A stretch of 40,167 bases of DNA from CAZJWR01 sp964549765 (GTDB lineage Bacteria > Zixibacteria > MSB-5A5 > GN15 > JAAZOE01): contig CAZJWR010000036.1 of the NCBI GenBank assembly GCA_964549765.1, positions 1-40,167 of the forward strand, read 5' to 3'. Under the pieces are notes generated by a model that saw only the letters and a program-made list of their open reading frames with translations, did no database searches and was not told where the DNA came from. Positions 17,040 through 24,551 of this stretch are shown here, piece by piece. Positions within the stretch are counted from its first letter, which is position 1. Each line of letters starts with the position of its first letter. The position numbers and the translations under genes are program-made.

Positions 17040-18647
17040 CTACATTCTGAAGACACCGAAGTTGTGATCGGGGATATGTTTGTTCAGCGACATTGCCACC
17101 CCCAAGGCCAGCGCCTGCCGCGTTTCATTCATATCGACGATGCCGTCATCCCACAGTCGGGCGGTGGCAAAATACGGCGAGGATTCGTGTTCGTACTGGT
17201 CGAGAATCGGCTGTTTGATCTTTTGTATTTCCTCTTCGGTCAATGTTTTTCCTTTACGGGCGGCGATGGCCACGCGAACGTCGGCCAGCACGCCGGCGGC
17301 TTGTTCCCCGCCCATGACGGCGATCTTGGCCATCGGCCACATCCACAACAGGCGCGGTTCGTAGCCCCGGCCGCACATGGCGTAGTTTCCGGCGCCGTAT
17401 GAACCGCCGACGATGATAGTAAATTTGGGTACCTGAGCGTTGGCCACGGCATGGACGAATTTGGCACCGTCGCGGGCGATGCCGCCGTGTTCGTACTGCT
17501 TGCCAACGATAAATCCGGTGATATTTTGCAGGAAAATGAGGGGGATTTTTCGAATCGCGCATAGTTCGATAAAATGCGCGCCTTTCATCGACGATTCGGA
17601 AAACAGAATACCGTTGTTACCAAGGATACCGACGGGATATCCCATGATGCGGGCGAAGCCGCATACCAGCGTCACGCCGTACAGTTCTTTGAATTCATGG
17701 AAGCGCGAGCCGTCGACCAGCCGGGCGATGACTTCGCGGACGTCATACGGTTTGCGGATATCGTTGGGGACGACGCCGTACAATTCCTCGGGATCATAGT
17801 GCGGCTCCTCGGGCTCGGCGATATCGAGCGGGAATTTACGTTTTCGATCCAAGTTTTCGACGATGTTACGAGCGATGGAAATGGCGTGGGCGTCGTTCTG
17901 CGCATAATGATCGGCCACGCCGGAAATGCGGCAATGGACGTCGGCGCCGCCCAGGTCTTCGGCGCTCACCTCTTCCCCGGTGGCTGCTTTTACGAGCGGC
18001 GGGCCGCCGATAAAGATCGTCCCCTGCTTGCGGACGATGACCGTCTCATCCGACATGGCGGGAACGTACGCACCGCCCGCCGTGCACAAGCCCATAACGA
18101 CGGCGATCTGGGGAATGCCTCGCGCTGAGAGCTGGGCCTGGTTGAAAAAGATGTGGCCGAAATGTTCCTTGTCGGCGAAGACGCCGGCTTGCTGGGGCAG
18201 GAATATGCCGCCAGAGTCGACGAGATAAATACAGGGAAGGTTGTTTTCCAAGGCAACATCCTGCGCCCGGATATGCTTTTTGATCGTTTCAGGCACGTAG
18301 GTGCCGCCTTTGACGGTAGCGTCGTTGACGACGATCATGCATTCCCGGCCGTGGACGATACCGATGCCAGTGAGGACTCCGGCACTCGGCATTTCGCCGT
18401 CGTACAGGCCATAGGCGGCCAAGGGTGACAGCTCCAAAAAGGGCGTATTGCGATCGAGAAGCCGTTCGAGGCGTTCTCGTGGCAGCAACTTGCCGCGTTC
18501 GGTGTGAAGTTTGCGGGCCTTCTCGGAGCCGCCTTTTTTTATTTCCGCCAATCGCTCTTTGTATATCCGGGACGCTTCCCGGTTGAGCTTATCGTTTGTT
18601 TTGAAGTCATCGGACTGCGTGTTGATCTTGGATTCGATTCGAAACAT
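17040..18647 (-). CDS. liuB: Acyl-CoA carboxylase beta (carboxyltransferase) subunit, methylcrotonyl-CoA type
   Basis: A 535-residue carboxyltransferase with two crotonase-like halves. Recognisable stretches are YLVDSGGIFLPQQAGVFADK, VMGLCTAGGAYVPAMSDE, LQNITGFIVGKQYEHGGIA, GGSYGAGNYAMCGRGYEPR and the C-terminal HNFGVFRM, all typical of MCC beta (LiuB/MccB) rather than propionyl-CoA carboxylase. It transfers CO2 from carboxybiotin to 3-methylcrotonyl-CoA, or in related enzymes geranyl-CoA. Length matches the family (about 535-560). It lies 11 bases after atuA and 7 bases before the hydratase start, a tight operon. Geranyl-CoA carboxylase cannot be excluded because AtuA is next door. Confidence 0.92.
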   Translation of the reverse strand: MFRIESKINTQSDDFKTNDKLNREASRIYKERLAEIKKGGSEKARKLHTERGKLLPRERLERLLDRNTPFLELSPLAAYGLYDGEMPSAGVLTGIGIVHGRECMIVVNDATVKGGTYVPETIKKHIRAQDVALENNLPCIYLVDSGGIFLPQQAGVFADKEHFGHIFFNQAQLSARGIPQIAVVMGLCTAGGAYVPAMSDETVIVRKQGTIFIGGPPLVKAATGEEVSAEDLGGADVHCRISGVADHYAQNDAHAISIARNIVENLDRKRKFPLDIAEPEEPHYDPEELYGVVPNDIRKPYDVREVIARLVDGSRFHEFKELYGVTLVCGFARIMGYPVGILGNNGILFSESSMKGAHFIELCAIRKIPLIFLQNITGFIVGKQYEHGGIARDGAKFVHAVANAQVPKFTIIVGGSYGAGNYAMCGRGYEPRLLWMWPMAKIAVMGGEQAAGVLADVRVAIAARKGKTLTEEEIQKIKQPILDQYEHESSPYFATARLWDDGIVDMNETRQALALGVAMSLNKHIPDHNFGVFRM

Positions 18648-18658
18648 GATTACCTGCT

Positions 18659-20464
18659 CTATTGTCGGGTGCCGTTCCCTTTCGGAATTATCGAAAGTGG
18701 AGCTTTAACTTTCATCTGTAACAACGCTTGCGACAGCGTCTTTCCCTGCGGATCAATCATCAGGGACTGCGTCCCGCCGCCGCCCAGCGTTTTGTGTAAA
18801 AGGAAATTCAGACCGGCGAGATTGTCAAGCCTGAAACGTTCGACCTCGCCCTTGACGGTGTCGCCGAAGAATTTCTTGACACGGTCGGCCGTCAGGTAAT
18901 CCACCAGCCAATCGTAACTCTGCGCCGAACGGGCCAGAACGCCGATATTGCACGTGTCGCCCTTATCGCCCGACCGGGCATAGCATAGATCGCGCAGGAG
19001 GATGACTTTTTCGCGACCCGGGTCTTTGGACCTGACGCGTTCCGGTGTCGGCAAATCCAAAGCTTCCGCGAATCGGCCCAAACGGATGGGGAAATTGATT
19101 TCAAAAAATCTCTCCTCGCCGTCCGTGCAGATGCACAGCGTTTTTGCTTTCACGCGCGAACGATGAATCAATGCCGGCCAGTACGCGATGACCTGCTTCG
19201 GCTTTGGACGGCCGCCCGTGGTGACGGCCATCCCGGCGGGTCCGCTGAGTATCAACGTCGGCATGGCAATACCGAAACGGCGGACTTTATCATATTCATG
19301 ATCGCGGACGCTGAACCGCAAGAGGATTTCGTTGGATTCACCGGATGATAATCCTTCCGGCCAGATCGATCCCGAACCGATTATTTCGGTGCGAGTTTCT
19401 TCGAACTTGTGATCGAGTTTCTTCCAAAAGATGTCGGCGATGACTTCGGCCTTTTTATATGTATCCGGGCCGGAGACGAGTATCATCCCCGACGCCTTCC
19501 AGCCGTCTTCGAATGACATCGAAACTTTGAGGTATTCAGGTTCCGGACGGCCCTTGATGCCGGAGATGCGAACGCAATCATCGCCCAGATCTTTGAGCCG
19601 GATGGTATCGAAGCGGGCGACGCCGTCCGGCGAGATGTAGTTGGCGGGGTCGCCCATCTCGTAGACCAGTTGTTCTTTGATCGATTTTTCGGAGACGACG
19701 CCGCCGGTGCCGGGGTGTTTGGTGACAGTGAATTCGCCTGACGGTTCCATCTCGATGATGGGGTATCCGATGTTGTGATACGATTCGACCTCCTGCCAGT
19801 CGGTCAGGTTACCGCCGGAGGCCTGCGCGCCGCATTCGATAATGTGCCCGGCGATGATCCCGGCGGCCATTTTGTCCCAGTCATCCATCGCCCAGCCGAA
19901 TTCATGAATCATCGGCGCCAGGGTCAGGCCGGTATCGGTGACACGGCCGCAGACAACGATATGGCAGCCCTCGTCGAGCGCCTTGACGACCGGCTCGGAA
20001 CCGAGGTAGATATTGGCGGTGCCGATCCGGGAGCGAACGTCGAGGAAATTCTCGCCCGTCTCCATGTTTTCGAATTTTTCGCCTGCGGCAGTTAGCTCGT
20101 ACAGCTTGTCCGAAATATCGTCGCCGTAGACGATGCCGACTTTGAGATCGAGTTTCTTCTTCTGGGCAAGTCGGATTATTTCTCGGCTCAGCCCGACCGG
20201 ATTGATGCCCCCGGCGTTGGTGATCACCCGGACTTTTTTCTTGCAGATCAGCGGGAGGCAATCATCGAGTTGATGCAGAAAGTCGACGGCGTATCCCAGA
20301 TCGGGATTTTGTTTGCGCTGGCGCTGAAGGATCGACATGGTGATTTCGGCGAGGAAATCCGTGGAGATATAATCGAGCTTCCCGCCCGTCAATTGCCGCC
20401 GCAGAGCCGACAGATCGTCGCCCCAGTATCCTCCGGCGTTGCCTATGCGGATTTTCCGCTTCAC
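18659..20464 (-). CDS. atuA: AtuA family protein (acyclic terpene utilisation, DUF1446)
   Basis: A 601-residue protein matching AtuA in length and signature: IGNAGGYWGDDLSALRRQL at the start, VRVITNAGGINP, DDISDKLYEL, VVCGRVTDTGLTLAPMIHEF and ASGGNLTDWQ. A smaller C-terminal domain carries LCYARSGDKGDTCNIGVLAR and LGGGGTQSL. AtuA is required in Pseudomonas for growth on citronellol-type terpenes, but its reaction is not established. Here it leads the carboxylase-hydratase genes, suggesting it acts on the same branched C5 (or C10) acyl-CoA route. Start is GTG; a GAGG lies somewhat far upstream. A 217-base spacer containing hairpin repeat copy 2 separates it from the DUF35 gene upstream. Confidence 0.92.
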   Translation of the reverse strand: MKRKIRIGNAGGYWGDDLSALRRQLTGGKLDYISTDFLAEITMSILQRQRKQNPDLGYAVDFLHQLDDCLPLICKKKVRVITNAGGINPVGLSREIIRLAQKKKLDLKVGIVYGDDISDKLYELTAAGEKFENMETGENFLDVRSRIGTANIYLGSEPVVKALDEGCHIVVCGRVTDTGLTLAPMIHEFGWAMDDWDKMAAGIIAGHIIECGAQASGGNLTDWQEVESYHNIGYPIIEMEPSGEFTVTKHPGTGGVVSEKSIKEQLVYEMGDPANYISPDGVARFDTIRLKDLGDDCVRISGIKGRPEPEYLKVSMSFEDGWKASGMILVSGPDTYKKAEVIADIFWKKLDHKFEETRTEIIGSGSIWPEGLSSGESNEILLRFSVRDHEYDKVRRFGIAMPTLILSGPAGMAVTTGGRPKPKQVIAYWPALIHRSRVKAKTLCICTDGEERFFEINFPIRLGRFAEALDLPTPERVRSKDPGREKVILLRDLCYARSGDKGDTCNIGVLARSAQSYDWLVDYLTADRVKKFFGDTVKGEVERFRLDNLAGLNFLLHKTLGGGGTQSLMIDPQGKTLSQALLQMKVKAPLSIIPKGNGTRQ

Positions 20465-20572
20465 GATATCAGTCGTTCCTCATGTTGATCCGCTTGTACG
20501 TTGGCCGCGTACATCATCCGAGTTGTTTTCCAACGTCAGCCCGAAACGATGATCGCCCCGGTTCGTTGTATA

Positions 20573-20675
20573 CCGGGCAACTACATCCCACCCGCGCACG
20601 GCACGGGTGGGCCACCGAAACTAAATCACGTGAATTCGAGGCGTACGGGACAGCCTTTCCGGGACCGTCCCATAC
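20573..20675 (+). repeat. Dispersed hairpin repeat, copy 2
   Basis: Same orientation as copy 1 (11837), with CAACTACATCCCACCCG shared and GGGACAGCC at the same 66-base distance. The first hairpin at 20587-20611 pairs CCCACCCGCGC with GCACGGGTGGG (one mismatch, at a different position from copy 1). A second inverted pair, GTACGGGAC (20643-20651) with GTCCCATAC (20667-20675), occupies the place of the second hairpin with unrelated stem sequence. It lies in the spacer between the DUF35 gene and atuA. Confidence 0.7.
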
Positions 20676-20681
20676 GAGCGC

Positions 20682-21080
20682 CTAATACCACTTCGGGACG
20701 AATTTATATGAATAACTGAGCACGCCGTGGCTGCCGTCGACCTGAATCTTGCGGAACTCCAGGCGGACTTTCATCCCGATCTTGATTTTCTCCACTTCGC
20801 AGTCGGCGATCTGCGCCATCATCTGGAGGCCGTCGTCGAATTTCGCGATCCCGATGGCATACGGCGCCTGATCGGAAAACTGCGACGCCGGGGTGCGGAT
20901 CACCGTAAAGGTTTGCAGAATCGCCTCCTCCGGCAGAGTATAATTTTCGAATTTGCGGCTGCCACATTCCTTGCAGACCAGTCGCGGCGGATAATACCGC
21001 GTCCCGCATTTGGTGCATTTGGCCGCTTCGAGGCGGTACCGCTGAGGCATCTCTCGCCAGATTCGTGCTGGAAACATCAC
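20682..21080 (-). CDS. DUF35 zinc-ribbon/OB-fold acyl-CoA-binding protein
   Basis: A 132-residue protein. The N-terminal rubredoxin-like zinc ribbon has Cys22, Cys25, Cys36 and Cys39 (CTKCGTRYYPPRLVCKECGS). An OB-fold follows (ILQTFTVIRTPASQF, then APYAIGIAKFDDGLQMMAQI). In archaea, DUF35 proteins are the third part of the thiolase-HMG-CoA synthase complex and hold both enzymes around a shared CoA-binding channel. Gene order here (synthase, thiolase, DUF35) supports the same role. Its ATG overlaps the thiolase stop by four bases, so translation is likely coupled and stoichiometry matched. Confidence 0.92.
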   Translation of the reverse strand: MMFPARIWREMPQRYRLEAAKCTKCGTRYYPPRLVCKECGSRKFENYTLPEEAILQTFTVIRTPASQFSDQAPYAIGIAKFDDGLQMMAQIADCEVEKIKIGMKVRLEFRKIQVDGSHGVLSYSYKFVPKWY

Positions 21081-22237
21081 GCCACCTCCAGGATATGAAC
21101 CACCGCAGACGCGCCCGAACCGCCCATGTTCTGGGCCATCCCGACTTTGGGATTGCCCTTGATCTGGCGGCCGTTTTCGGCTTCGCCGCGAAGCTGTTTT
21201 ACGATTTCCACGACCTGCCCGATGCCGGTCGCGCCGACCGGATGGCCCTTGGCTTTGAGGCCGCCCGATGTATTGACCGGGATTTTGCCGTCGAGAGCCG
21301 TCAGGCCGTCGGCGGCAGCCTTGGCGCCCTGGCCGGGCTTGAATAATCCGAGCGATTCGGTCACGATGATTTCGGCGATCGAGAAGCAGTCGTGCACCTC
21401 GATCAAATCAACATTATCGATTTTCTTGCCGGCCATTTTCAGCGCCCGCTCTCCGGCGAGTTCGGTCGATTTGAGCGATGTCAGCGTTTCGCGCTGATGG
21501 AGAGCGATAGTGTCGGTCGCCATGCCGGAACCGATGATCTTGATGATCGGCTTTTTCAGTTTTTTGGCGATATCGACCGTGGTCAGTATGACCGCCGCCG
21601 CGCCGTCGGTGATCGGCGAGCAGTCGAGAATATGCAGTGGATCGGCCACCATCACGCCGTTTTCTACGTCCTTGAGTTTGATCGGGAACGGATACTGAGC
21701 GTAGGGATTTTTCGATCCGTTCAGATGAGCCTTATAAGGGACGGCGGACAACTGCGCCCGCGTCGTTTTGTATTTCTTCATATAGGCGCGAGCCATCATC
21801 GCATACAGCCCCGGGAAGGTCACGCCGTGGAACACCTCGTAATCCTGATCGGCGGCCGTGGCCAAGGCGTATGTCGCGCCGTCACCGGAAACGTCGGTCA
21901 TTTTCTCGACGCCGCCGGCCATGACGATATCGGACATGCCCGACGCGACTTCCATGTAGGCCTGCCGGAAGGACAGTCCGCCCGACGCGCAGGCCGATTC
22001 GACGTGCGCCGCCGGAATATGTTTCTGGCCGATATAGTCGGCCATAATCGCGCCGACGTGTTCCTGGCCGACGAACAATCCGCCGGACATGCATCCGACA
22101 TACAACGAATCTATATGATCAACGCCGGCATCATCGATGGCATTGAGGGCGGCTTCGGAGAAAATGTTGCGGAACGATTTTTCCCACAACTCGCCCCATT
22201 TCATTATGCCGATGCCAATTACGGCTACTTCTCTCAT
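21077..22237 (-). CDS. Acetyl-CoA C-acetyltransferase (archaeal/SCP2-type thiolase)
   Basis: A 386-residue thiolase. The nucleophilic cysteine is Cys83 in HVESACASGG. His282 and Cys284 are in the SCP2-type motif EVHDCFSIAE, and His332 is in GGLKAKGHPVGATG. The C-terminal NMGGSGASAVVHIL replaces the CxGGGQG of classic thiolases, as in archaeal acetoacetyl-CoA thiolases. It interconverts two acetyl-CoA with acetoacetyl-CoA. It starts 12 bases after the HMG-CoA synthase stop and overlaps the DUF35 gene, matching the archaeal three-protein complex in which acetoacetyl-CoA is passed directly to the synthase. Confidence 0.93.
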   Translation of the reverse strand: MREVAVIGIGIMKWGELWEKSFRNIFSEAALNAIDDAGVDHIDSLYVGCMSGGLFVGQEHVGAIMADYIGQKHIPAAHVESACASGGLSFRQAYMEVASGMSDIVMAGGVEKMTDVSGDGATYALATAADQDYEVFHGVTFPGLYAMMARAYMKKYKTTRAQLSAVPYKAHLNGSKNPYAQYPFPIKLKDVENGVMVADPLHILDCSPITDGAAAVILTTVDIAKKLKKPIIKIIGSGMATDTIALHQRETLTSLKSTELAGERALKMAGKKIDNVDLIEVHDCFSIAEIIVTESLGLFKPGQGAKAAADGLTALDGKIPVNTSGGLKAKGHPVGATGIGQVVEIVKQLRGEAENGRQIKGNPKVGMAQNMGGSGASAVVHILEVA

Positions 22238-22249
22238 CTCCGTCTCCTC

Positions 22250-23296
22250 CTACTTGTTCTTCAGGATTTTGTGGCGGTACTTGGCGTACGTGCCGTAATC
22301 GACATAGAACTGGTTTTCATCGAGCAGTTTGACCGTGTGCACGGCCTTATCGCGCACATCGTTGATGCGGTCAGTGACCCGCCAGACAAAGGCGTCGGAG
22401 CCGGCCCCGGACCCGTAGGAAATCATGAGGATCATATCGCCTGGTTTGGAGACGTCGAGGGTCGAGGTCAGCCCCAGCGGCGACGAACCCGAGTAGGTGT
22501 TGCCCAGACGCGGGGTCAGCCAGCCGGGTGTGATCTGCTCCTTCTTGAATCCGAGCATCTTGCCGACGCGGAGCGGAAACTTGCCGTTGGGCTGATGAAA
22601 CACGACGTATTTGAAATCTCCCGGTTTCATGTTCGCTTTTTTCAGGATGCCCACCGCCGCGCCGCTGATGGTGCGGAAATAGGCCGGTTCGCCGGTGAAA
22701 CGGCCGCCGTGCTGCGGGTAAAATTCGTGCTCCCGTCGCCAGAAATCGGGCGTATCGGTCATGAATGAAAACGTGTGGACAGCTTCGGCGATGACGTTTT
22801 TCGTGCCCATGATAAAGGCCGCCGCCCCCGCCGACGCGGAGTATTCCAGGGCGTCTCCCGGAGCGCCCTGCGACGTGTCGGCGCCCACCGCGAGGGCATA
22901 TTTCATATATCCCGATTTGACCAGGGCCAGCGTGACGAACATCGCCTCTGACCCGGCCTTGCAAGCAAATTCGAAATCGGCGCAATGGCAGTCCGGCACG
23001 CAGCCGATCGCCTCGGCCACGGTCGTTCCCGACGGTTTCACGGCGTACGGATGCGATTCCGATCCGACATAAACCGCCCCGATGTCCTTGGGGTCGATTT
23101 CCGCCCGGCGGATGGCATTCTTGGCCGCTTCGACCGAAAGGGTAATGGTATCGATATCCGGTGTCGGCACCGATTTTTGTTCGAGCATCAGGCCCCGCTT
23201 GTAGCTGGGAGCATCCGCTCCCCAGACCTTGGCGATTTCCTCGACTTTTATGCGATGCCGAGGAATCATCGCTCCGTATCCAACTATTCCAACCAT
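22250..23296 (-). CDS. Hydroxymethylglutaryl-CoA synthase, archaeal type
   Basis: A 348-residue thiolase-fold synthase. The N-terminus IVGYGAMIPRHRIKVEEIAK and the segment VGSESHPYAVKPSG (Glu80) are hallmarks of the archaeal family, distinct from the eukaryotic/Gram-positive MvaS. The acylated cysteine is Cys112 in FEFACKAGSEAM and the catalytic histidine is His234 in VFHQPNGKFP. It condenses acetyl-CoA with acetoacetyl-CoA to HMG-CoA, or cleaves HMG-CoA in reverse. It is the first gene of the leftward block, with GAGGT before the ATG. In archaea it supports mevalonate synthesis; here the carboxylase and hydratase neighbours, and ispG elsewhere in the window, suggest another use. Confidence 0.94.
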   Translation of the reverse strand: MVGIVGYGAMIPRHRIKVEEIAKVWGADAPSYKRGLMLEQKSVPTPDIDTITLSVEAAKNAIRRAEIDPKDIGAVYVGSESHPYAVKPSGTTVAEAIGCVPDCHCADFEFACKAGSEAMFVTLALVKSGYMKYALAVGADTSQGAPGDALEYSASAGAAAFIMGTKNVIAEAVHTFSFMTDTPDFWRREHEFYPQHGGRFTGEPAYFRTISGAAVGILKKANMKPGDFKYVVFHQPNGKFPLRVGKMLGFKKEQITPGWLTPRLGNTYSGSSPLGLTSTLDVSKPGDMILMISYGSGAGSDAFVWRVTDRINDVRDKAVHTVKLLDENQFYVDYGTYAKYRHKILKNK

Positions 23297-23600
23297 GCAG
23301 CTACCTCAACTCATTTTGATCTATAGGTTATCGTGTTCTCTATTCTTCGTTTTTCGCGCCGCGCGCAAAGATTCAAAGTATATAACGATTTACGCCAAAA
23401 GGCAAGAGGCAGAGTGAATTTTTGCAATTAGTCCGAACGGTAGAGCATTGTTGCCACCGGATTCGGCGATGGCAGGCGGCTCAGGAGCGAACGCTTGGGG
23501 GAAATTCGGCTAATACCTATACTCTTGCGCGTGATGCTCGCACAGCCACAAATAGTGCTCCACAACTTTCCAGCGCCTTTAAGAAATCGCAATAAATTTG
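23297..23600. other. Divergent intergenic region without a gene
   Basis: No credible gene lies between the HMG-CoA synthase and the barrel protein. Read leftward, CTTGCC (23406-23401) and TATATA (23384-23379), 16 bases apart, are a weak promoter candidate for the synthase block. Read rightward, TTGGGG (23495-23500) and TATACT (23518-23523), 17 bases apart, could be a second, distal promoter for the barrel gene. No riboswitch or clear operator was recognised. Confidence 0.4.
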
Positions 23601-23629
23601 TTGACGCTGCATTTTGCTCAGCATATTAT
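23601..23629 (+). promoter_or_regulatory. Promoter of the barrel protein gene
   Basis: TTGACG (23601-23606) and TATTAT (23624-23629) are exactly 17 bases apart, 60 bases before the start codon. Confidence 0.65.
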
Positions 23630-23689
23630 GAGGTAATAATTGTCTGATTTTTCACACTTCAACTCTGTACCGATCTCAAGGAGGAATCG

Positions 23690-24355
23690 ATGAGAAATTT
23701 CATCCTTCTGACCGTGCTGTTGTCGCTTCTGGCCTTCGCCGCCATGGTCGATCAGACCCGCGCCGGAAACCCCCGGGGCTATAATTTCTTCGTCGCCGGT
23801 GAATTCGGCTTCGCGGTGTCGCCCGAAGTATTCACCGATTACTATTCCATCGGGTACGGATTCAGTCTGGGACTGGAATACCCGGCCAGCCCGAATTGGT
23901 CCATAATCGGCCTCCTGGATCTCAAATTTTTCAGCCCCGACGGCGGCATGATTGCGGACTGGTGGACCGATGAAGGCGAATATCCCGGGTCGTCTAATAT
24001 CGATGTCAGCGAGGGGAGCCTGACGGCCGGGACGATTGCTTTTCTCGGTAAAGGAAGTTTGAAAACCGAAGGCTCCCGCTTTTTCCCTTACATCAAAGGC
24101 GGCTTCGGGATAACCATCGCCGGGGCCGATGAGATAAAAGTCGTGTATACGCCCCAATATAGTTCTACTCCTGAGACTGCCTGGCAGGCGGGCGCCGGCA
24201 GCGAAACCAATCTTTGCGTTATACTTGGCCTCGGGGTCGAGAAGGTCCTGGGCAACGGCAACAGTTCCCTCTTTGTCGATGCCGGGCTTCACATGATTTT
24301 GCAGGAGCAAGCCAATCCGACCGTTGCCCCCATCACTGTCGGATTTAAGTTCTAA
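23690..24355 (+). CDS. Outer-membrane beta-barrel protein, function unknown
   Basis: A 221-residue protein with a signal peptide (MRNFILLTVLLSLLAFAAMV, cleaved near DQTRAG). The mature part alternates polar and hydrophobic residues in short strands (FFVAGEFGFAVS, YGFSLGLEY, FPYIKGGFGITIAG, CVILGLGVEKVL, LFVDAGLHMIL). It ends in VGFKF, a terminal aromatic residue as recognised by the BAM insertion machinery. It is probably an eight- to ten-stranded barrel of the OmpA/OmpW-like size class. A strong AAGGAGG ribosome site and a near-consensus promoter suggest good expression. Its role is unknown. Confidence 0.75.
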   Translation: MRNFILLTVLLSLLAFAAMVDQTRAGNPRGYNFFVAGEFGFAVSPEVFTDYYSIGYGFSLGLEYPASPNWSIIGLLDLKFFSPDGGMIADWWTDEGEYPGSSNIDVSEGSLTAGTIAFLGKGSLKTEGSRFFPYIKGGFGITIAGADEIKVVYTPQYSSTPETAWQAGAGSETNLCVILGLGVEKVLGNGNSSLFVDAGLHMILQEQANPTVAPITVGFKF

Positions 24356-24551
24356 GGTTTCGGCAAAACTGAAATCTATTCGAGGCGGCGGTTTCATGTT
24401 TGTCGAAATTCCTCGGATGCCGAAGGAAATCATTGCGGTCATACAGGCTGTCAGCAATTGAATTGTTGTTGTTATGCTGTCAGGATATCCTAAATTGCCG
24501 ATGATATAGTGTATGGCTATTGATTTTCGAACGGGAGAGTGAAGACTTAGC

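Noticed and set aside
21392..22768. 458-codon rightward open frame across thiolase and HMG-CoA synthase
   Set aside because: It spans two genes with intact active sites on the other strand. Its product is His/Arg/Asp-rich, as expected from the opposite strand of high-GC coding DNA.
18659..23296. A conventional mevalonate pathway cluster
   Set aside because: No HMG-CoA reductase, mevalonate kinase or decarboxylase is present. The neighbours are leucine/terpene-type acyl-CoA genes and the window contains ispG.
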